Source: Trebonia sp036276115 (lineage in GTDB: Bacteria > Actinomycetota > Actinomycetes > Streptosporangiales > Streptosporangiaceae). From it: a DNA stretch of 8,143 nt. Shown here piece after piece: positions 5,620 to 8,143 of this stretch. Position 1 is the first letter of the stretch; every line of letters starts with the position of its first letter. The notes below the pieces were generated by a model. The model was not told the origin of the DNA and ran no database searches. It saw only the letters and a program-made list of their open reading frames with translations. The translations under genes and the position numbers were made by a program. The stretch is taken from contig DATBEM010000147.1 of NCBI GenBank assembly GCA_036276115.1, forward strand, positions 1 through 8,143, given 5' to 3'.

Positions 5620-7071
5620 ATGACAACTGCCCCGGATATCGACGTCAGAGAAGGCGTCTACGGCGAGCGCGTAGCGACCGTGGAGCCCGGCGGAGCCGAG
5701 TTCATCCCCCTCGGCGAGCGGCACGGCAAGCCGCTCCAGCTCTTCTGGACCTGGACGTCGCCGAACATGGAGTTCGCCACCATCTTCGTTGGCATGATCG
5801 GGATGATCTTCTTCGGGCTGAGCTTCTGGGCCACGTTCCTGGCGGTCGTCTTGGGCACCCTCCTGGGCAGCGTCACCCAGGGCATCTTGTCGGCCATGGG
5901 CCCGAGGTACGGCGTGCCGCAGATGGTGCTGAGCCGGCGCGGCTTCGGGTACTGGGGCAACATCCTCCCGGCGGGGCTGAACTCGCTGGCCGGCGGCATC
6001 GGCTGGTTCGCCGTCAACAGCGTGAGCGGCGGCCTGGCGCTGAGCTCGCTGACCCACCTGCCCGAGGTGCTGTGCCTGCTGATTGTCGTCGTGGTCCAGC
6101 TGGCGGTCGCGTTCTTCGGGCACAACCTGATCCACGCCTTCGAGCGCTACGCGTTCCCCTTGCTGGTGGTGATCTTCCTGATCGCGTCCGTGTGGACGCT
6201 GTCCAAGGCCCATCCCGGGGTCGCCCACACGACCGCCCCGGGCGGGTTCCTGATCGAGCTGGGGGCGACGTTCGGCTACGCCGTCGGCTGGAACCCGTAC
6301 GCCTCGGACTACACCCGGTACTTCAAGCCGGAGTCCAGCAAGACCGCGATCGCGTTGTGGGCCGGGCTGGGCGTGTTCCTGTCCTGCGTCCTGCTGGAGA
6401 CGGTCGGCGCCGCCGCCGGGACGATCGCCGGGGCGGTCAAGCTCTTCGGCGCGACCGGCAACCCGACGGCCGCGTTCACCAGCATCTTCCCGACCTGGCT
6501 GGCCGACATCACGCTGCTGGCGATCGCGATCGGCGCGGTCGCGGCCAACGCCGTCAACATCTACTCCGGGGCGCTGTCGTTCAACGCGCTCGGCTTCAAG
6601 CTCCCGCTGACGATCCGGCGCGCGATCGTGGCCCTCGGCTTCGGCACCATCGGCTTCTTCGTGGCCTGGTCGGGCCTGTCCGACGCGGGCGACAAGTACA
6701 ACAACTTCCTGCTGATCATCGCCTACTGGATCGCGCCGTGGCTGGCGGTCGTCTTCTGCGACATGATCTTGCGGGCCCGCCAGCGGGAGTCCGGCGACAG
6801 CATCGAGCGCCTGCTGTTCGACCGCAAGTACGCGAACTGGGCCGGCCCGGTCGCGATGCTCGTGGCCGGCGGGATCTCGATCTGGCTGTTCTCCAACCAG
6901 TCGGACTACGTCGGCGTCGTCCCCAGCCACGTCGGCGGGACCGGCGACCTGACGTTCGAGGCCGGCTTCGTGCTCGCCGCCATGATCTACCTCGCCTGGC
7001 ACTTCGTCGCCGGCCAGGTCGCCCCGGCTCGCGCGATGGCCGCCCGCCCGGTCCAGGAAGTCCCGGAGTAA
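5620..7071 (+). CDS. NCS1-family nucleobase permease (purine/cytosine permease type)
   Basis: Integral membrane symporter of 483 residues that should import a nucleobase or similar ring compound with H+ or Na+. Hydrophobic segments fit 12 membrane helices: about 43-67, 69-91, 114-143, 150-166, 177-192, 210-228, 243-270, 293-318, 334-352, 361-382, 408-425 and 446-465. Family features are SPNMEF (47-52) in helix 1, GFGYWGNILPAGLN (108-121), and GWNPYASDYTRYFKP (223-237), a hallmark of the purine-cytosine permease branch. The charged N-terminus (1-38) is cytoplasmic. ATG at 5620 follows AAGGAT by six nt and fits the family start. Divergence from purK supports a purine-related or cytosine substrate, but allantoin, hydantoin and thiamine carriers belong to the same family, so the substrate is not settled. 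The long antisense frame over this gene is a shadow. Confidence 0.93.
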   Translation: MTTAPDIDVREGVYGERVATVEPGGAEFIPLGERHGKPLQLFWTWTSPNMEFATIFVGMIGMIFFGLSFWATFLAVVLGTLLGSVTQGILSAMGPRYGVPQMVLSRRGFGYWGNILPAGLNSLAGGIGWFAVNSVSGGLALSSLTHLPEVLCLLIVVVVQLAVAFFGHNLIHAFERYAFPLLVVIFLIASVWTLSKAHPGVAHTTAPGGFLIELGATFGYAVGWNPYASDYTRYFKPESSKTAIALWAGLGVFLSCVLLETVGAAAGTIAGAVKLFGATGNPTAAFTSIFPTWLADITLLAIAIGAVAANAVNIYSGALSFNALGFKLPLTIRRAIVALGFGTIGFFVAWSGLSDAGDKYNNFLLIIAYWIAPWLAVVFCDMILRARQRESGDSIERLLFDRKYANWAGPVAMLVAGGISIWLFSNQSDYVGVVPSHVGGTGDLTFEAGFVLAAMIYLAWHFVAGQVAPARAMAARPVQEVPE

Positions 7072-7155
7072 GCCGTCAGCCTGACCACGGAAAGGGGTAA
7101 ATACCACGCGCTAAGGTAGCTAGCAGACGCGACCCTAAAGGGGGGCAAAACGTCC

Positions 7156-8013
7156 ATGGCAGACTCCCGCGGCGCCGGCGGGCCGCTCGCCGGCGCCGTT
7201 AACCGGATCCGGCACCTAGTCCCGGAACTAGCGAAGTTCGGCGTCGTGGGCGCGATCGGGTCGGTGGTGGACCTGGGTGGCAGCGCTTTCCTGTACGGGA
7301 GCGTGCACGTCGGCCCGCTGACGGCCAAGGCCATCGCGATCACCGCCGCCTGCGTGGTTACCTACCTGGGCTCCCGGTTCTGGACCTTCCGGCACCGGGA
7401 GAACCAGCCGCTGGCCCGCGAGCTGGGACTGTTCATCGCGCTCAACGTGATCGGACTGGTCATCGCCGAGGCGGTCATCGCGCTCACGGCCTACGCGTTC
7501 GGCAACAAGGAGCAGCTCGCCTACAACCTCGCGAGCGTCGCCGGAACCGGCCTCGGCACGATCTTCCGCTACTTCGCCTACCGCAAGTGGGTCTTCCTCG
7601 CCCCCGCCAGTAGCCCGCTTGCCCTGGAGCCCTTCCTCCCAGGAGGGCCCGCCACCGCGCCGGCCCCGCCCGCCGCCCGGGGCGGCCATTACCCGCAGCC
7701 CGCCGTGGCCGGATCGCGCGCCCCGCACCCGAATGGCTCGCCCCCCTACGGCGCCCCGCCGTGGGACCTCCAGCCCGCCGGCGCGGCCCCCGACGGCATC
7801 TCTCCCGGCGGCTGGGGCGGCACCGGCGTCGCCTATGCACCGCGGCCAGCCAGCGCCGGCGGCCCGGGTGACGCGAACGCCGCCAGCGGGCCGGGCGCCC
7901 CGCCTCCGGACGCCCCGCCCCCGGCCGCCGGGCCAGCCCCGGCGTTGCCCGCCCCCGCGTTGCCCGCGCAGGCCGCGGCTCGCCCCAGCGGCCGCCACCG
8001 CAAGCCCCGCTAA
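7156..8013 (+). CDS. GtrA-family membrane protein with long proline-rich tail
   Basis: Residues about 22-148 form a GtrA domain with four predicted membrane helices (about 27-48, 56-75, 89-112, 120-140) and the family motifs GSRFWTFRHR (72-81) and IFRYFAYRKWVF (136-147). GtrA-like proteins are thought to help move lipid-linked sugars across the membrane or to assist cell-wall glycan enzymes; the role of this one is unknown. Residues 150-285 are a Pro/Ala/Gly-rich, low-complexity, probably disordered tail ending in the basic SGRHRKPR, unlike the short tails of typical 120-170-residue GtrA proteins. ATG at 7156 follows a GGGGGG run by eight nt. The 84-bp gap after the permease allows co-transcription or its own promoter; TAAGGT at 7112-7117 is a possible -10 box without a clear -35. 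A GtrA-like gene beside purK also occurs in mycobacteria (Rv3277). Confidence 0.92.
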   Translation: MADSRGAGGPLAGAVNRIRHLVPELAKFGVVGAIGSVVDLGGSAFLYGSVHVGPLTAKAIAITAACVVTYLGSRFWTFRHRENQPLARELGLFIALNVIGLVIAEAVIALTAYAFGNKEQLAYNLASVAGTGLGTIFRYFAYRKWVFLAPASSPLALEPFLPGGPATAPAPPAARGGHYPQPAVAGSRAPHPNGSPPYGAPPWDLQPAGAAPDGISPGGWGGTGVAYAPRPASAGGPGDANAASGPGAPPPDAPPPAAGPAPALPAPALPAQAAARPSGRHRKPR

Positions 8014-8143
8014 CCGCCGCACTCCCCGGTCCCCGGCCCCGCCAATCCGGCCATTTCCCGGGCGCGCCGGCCCCGGCCGAAAGTTCTTCTTGCTGTTATC
8101 AGATGCCCTCGGCGGATTGCCGTCGATTAGACGCACATGTGAA
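8014..8143. other. 3' flank of the GtrA-like gene, no gene seen
   Basis: The 130 bp to the window end hold no supported ORF start. CGGCC-CC-GGCCG at 8068-8079 is followed by AAAGTTCTTCTT and could be a weak terminator for the plus-strand genes. An 8-bp palindrome CACATGTG lies at 8134-8141, next to the edge, and may belong to the control region of a gene outside the window. The A/T content rises after 8080, which fits an intergenic region. Confidence 0.3.

Noticed and set aside
5560..7107. 515-codon minus-strand ORF opposite the permease
   Set aside because: It is a hydrophilic Asp/Arg/Gln-rich shadow without a motif. The plus strand encodes a clear 12-helix transporter.
7228..8136. 302-codon minus-strand ORF opposite the GtrA-like gene
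   Set aside because: It is Gly/Arg-rich low complexity created by the Pro/Ala-rich tail and lacks any domain.

Overview
The window is very GC-rich, with G or C at nearly every third codon position. Gene content and order point to a high-GC actinomycete. Long spurious antisense ORFs cover most real genes, as expected at this composition. The order acyl-CoA dehydrogenase - purE - purK - (divergent) GtrA-family gene matches, from memory, the Mycobacterium tuberculosis block fadE25-purE-purK-Rv3277, so this is probably an old actinobacterial neighbourhood and not a recent island. A filamentous actinomycete related to Streptomyces or the Streptosporangiales is plausible, but genus cannot be set from this sequence alone.

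The left two thirds (1-5489) are read on the minus strand. In the direction of transcription they hold: purK; a large membrane protein with a RodZ-type helix-turn-helix, an X-Pro repeat, one transmembrane helix and a discoidin-like C-terminus; purE; a gene-poor stretch that ends in two abutting hairpins and a 50-codon ORF; a strong hairpin terminator; an acyl-CoA dehydrogenase; and the first 73 codons of an ABC transporter of the fused permease-ATPase kind. The right third (5620-8013) is read on the plus strand and holds an NCS1-family nucleobase permease and a GtrA-family membrane protein with a long Pro/Ala/Gly-rich tail.

PurK and PurE catalyse consecutive steps of de novo purine synthesis: AIR to N5-CAIR, then N5-CAIR to CAIR. 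The permease diverges from purK across 130 bp and probably imports cytosine, purines or related compounds, so synthesis and salvage genes share one control region. That region carries five TAA triplets spaced 11, 12, 11 and 12 bp and an imperfect direct repeat of about 21 bp, which makes it a good operator candidate. Both purK and purE have a TANNNT box exactly 7 nt before the start codon and little Shine-Dalgarno sequence, which suggests leaderless transcripts.

Nothing here is clearly a new defence, mobile or biosynthetic system. The most unusual items are the membrane HTH protein lying between purK and purE, its run of 17 consecutive CCA proline codons in a hexamer repeat, the putative 50-residue basic protein behind a structured leader, and the phased TAA repeats. 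No tRNA, rRNA, CRISPR array, insertion sequence or attachment site was seen.
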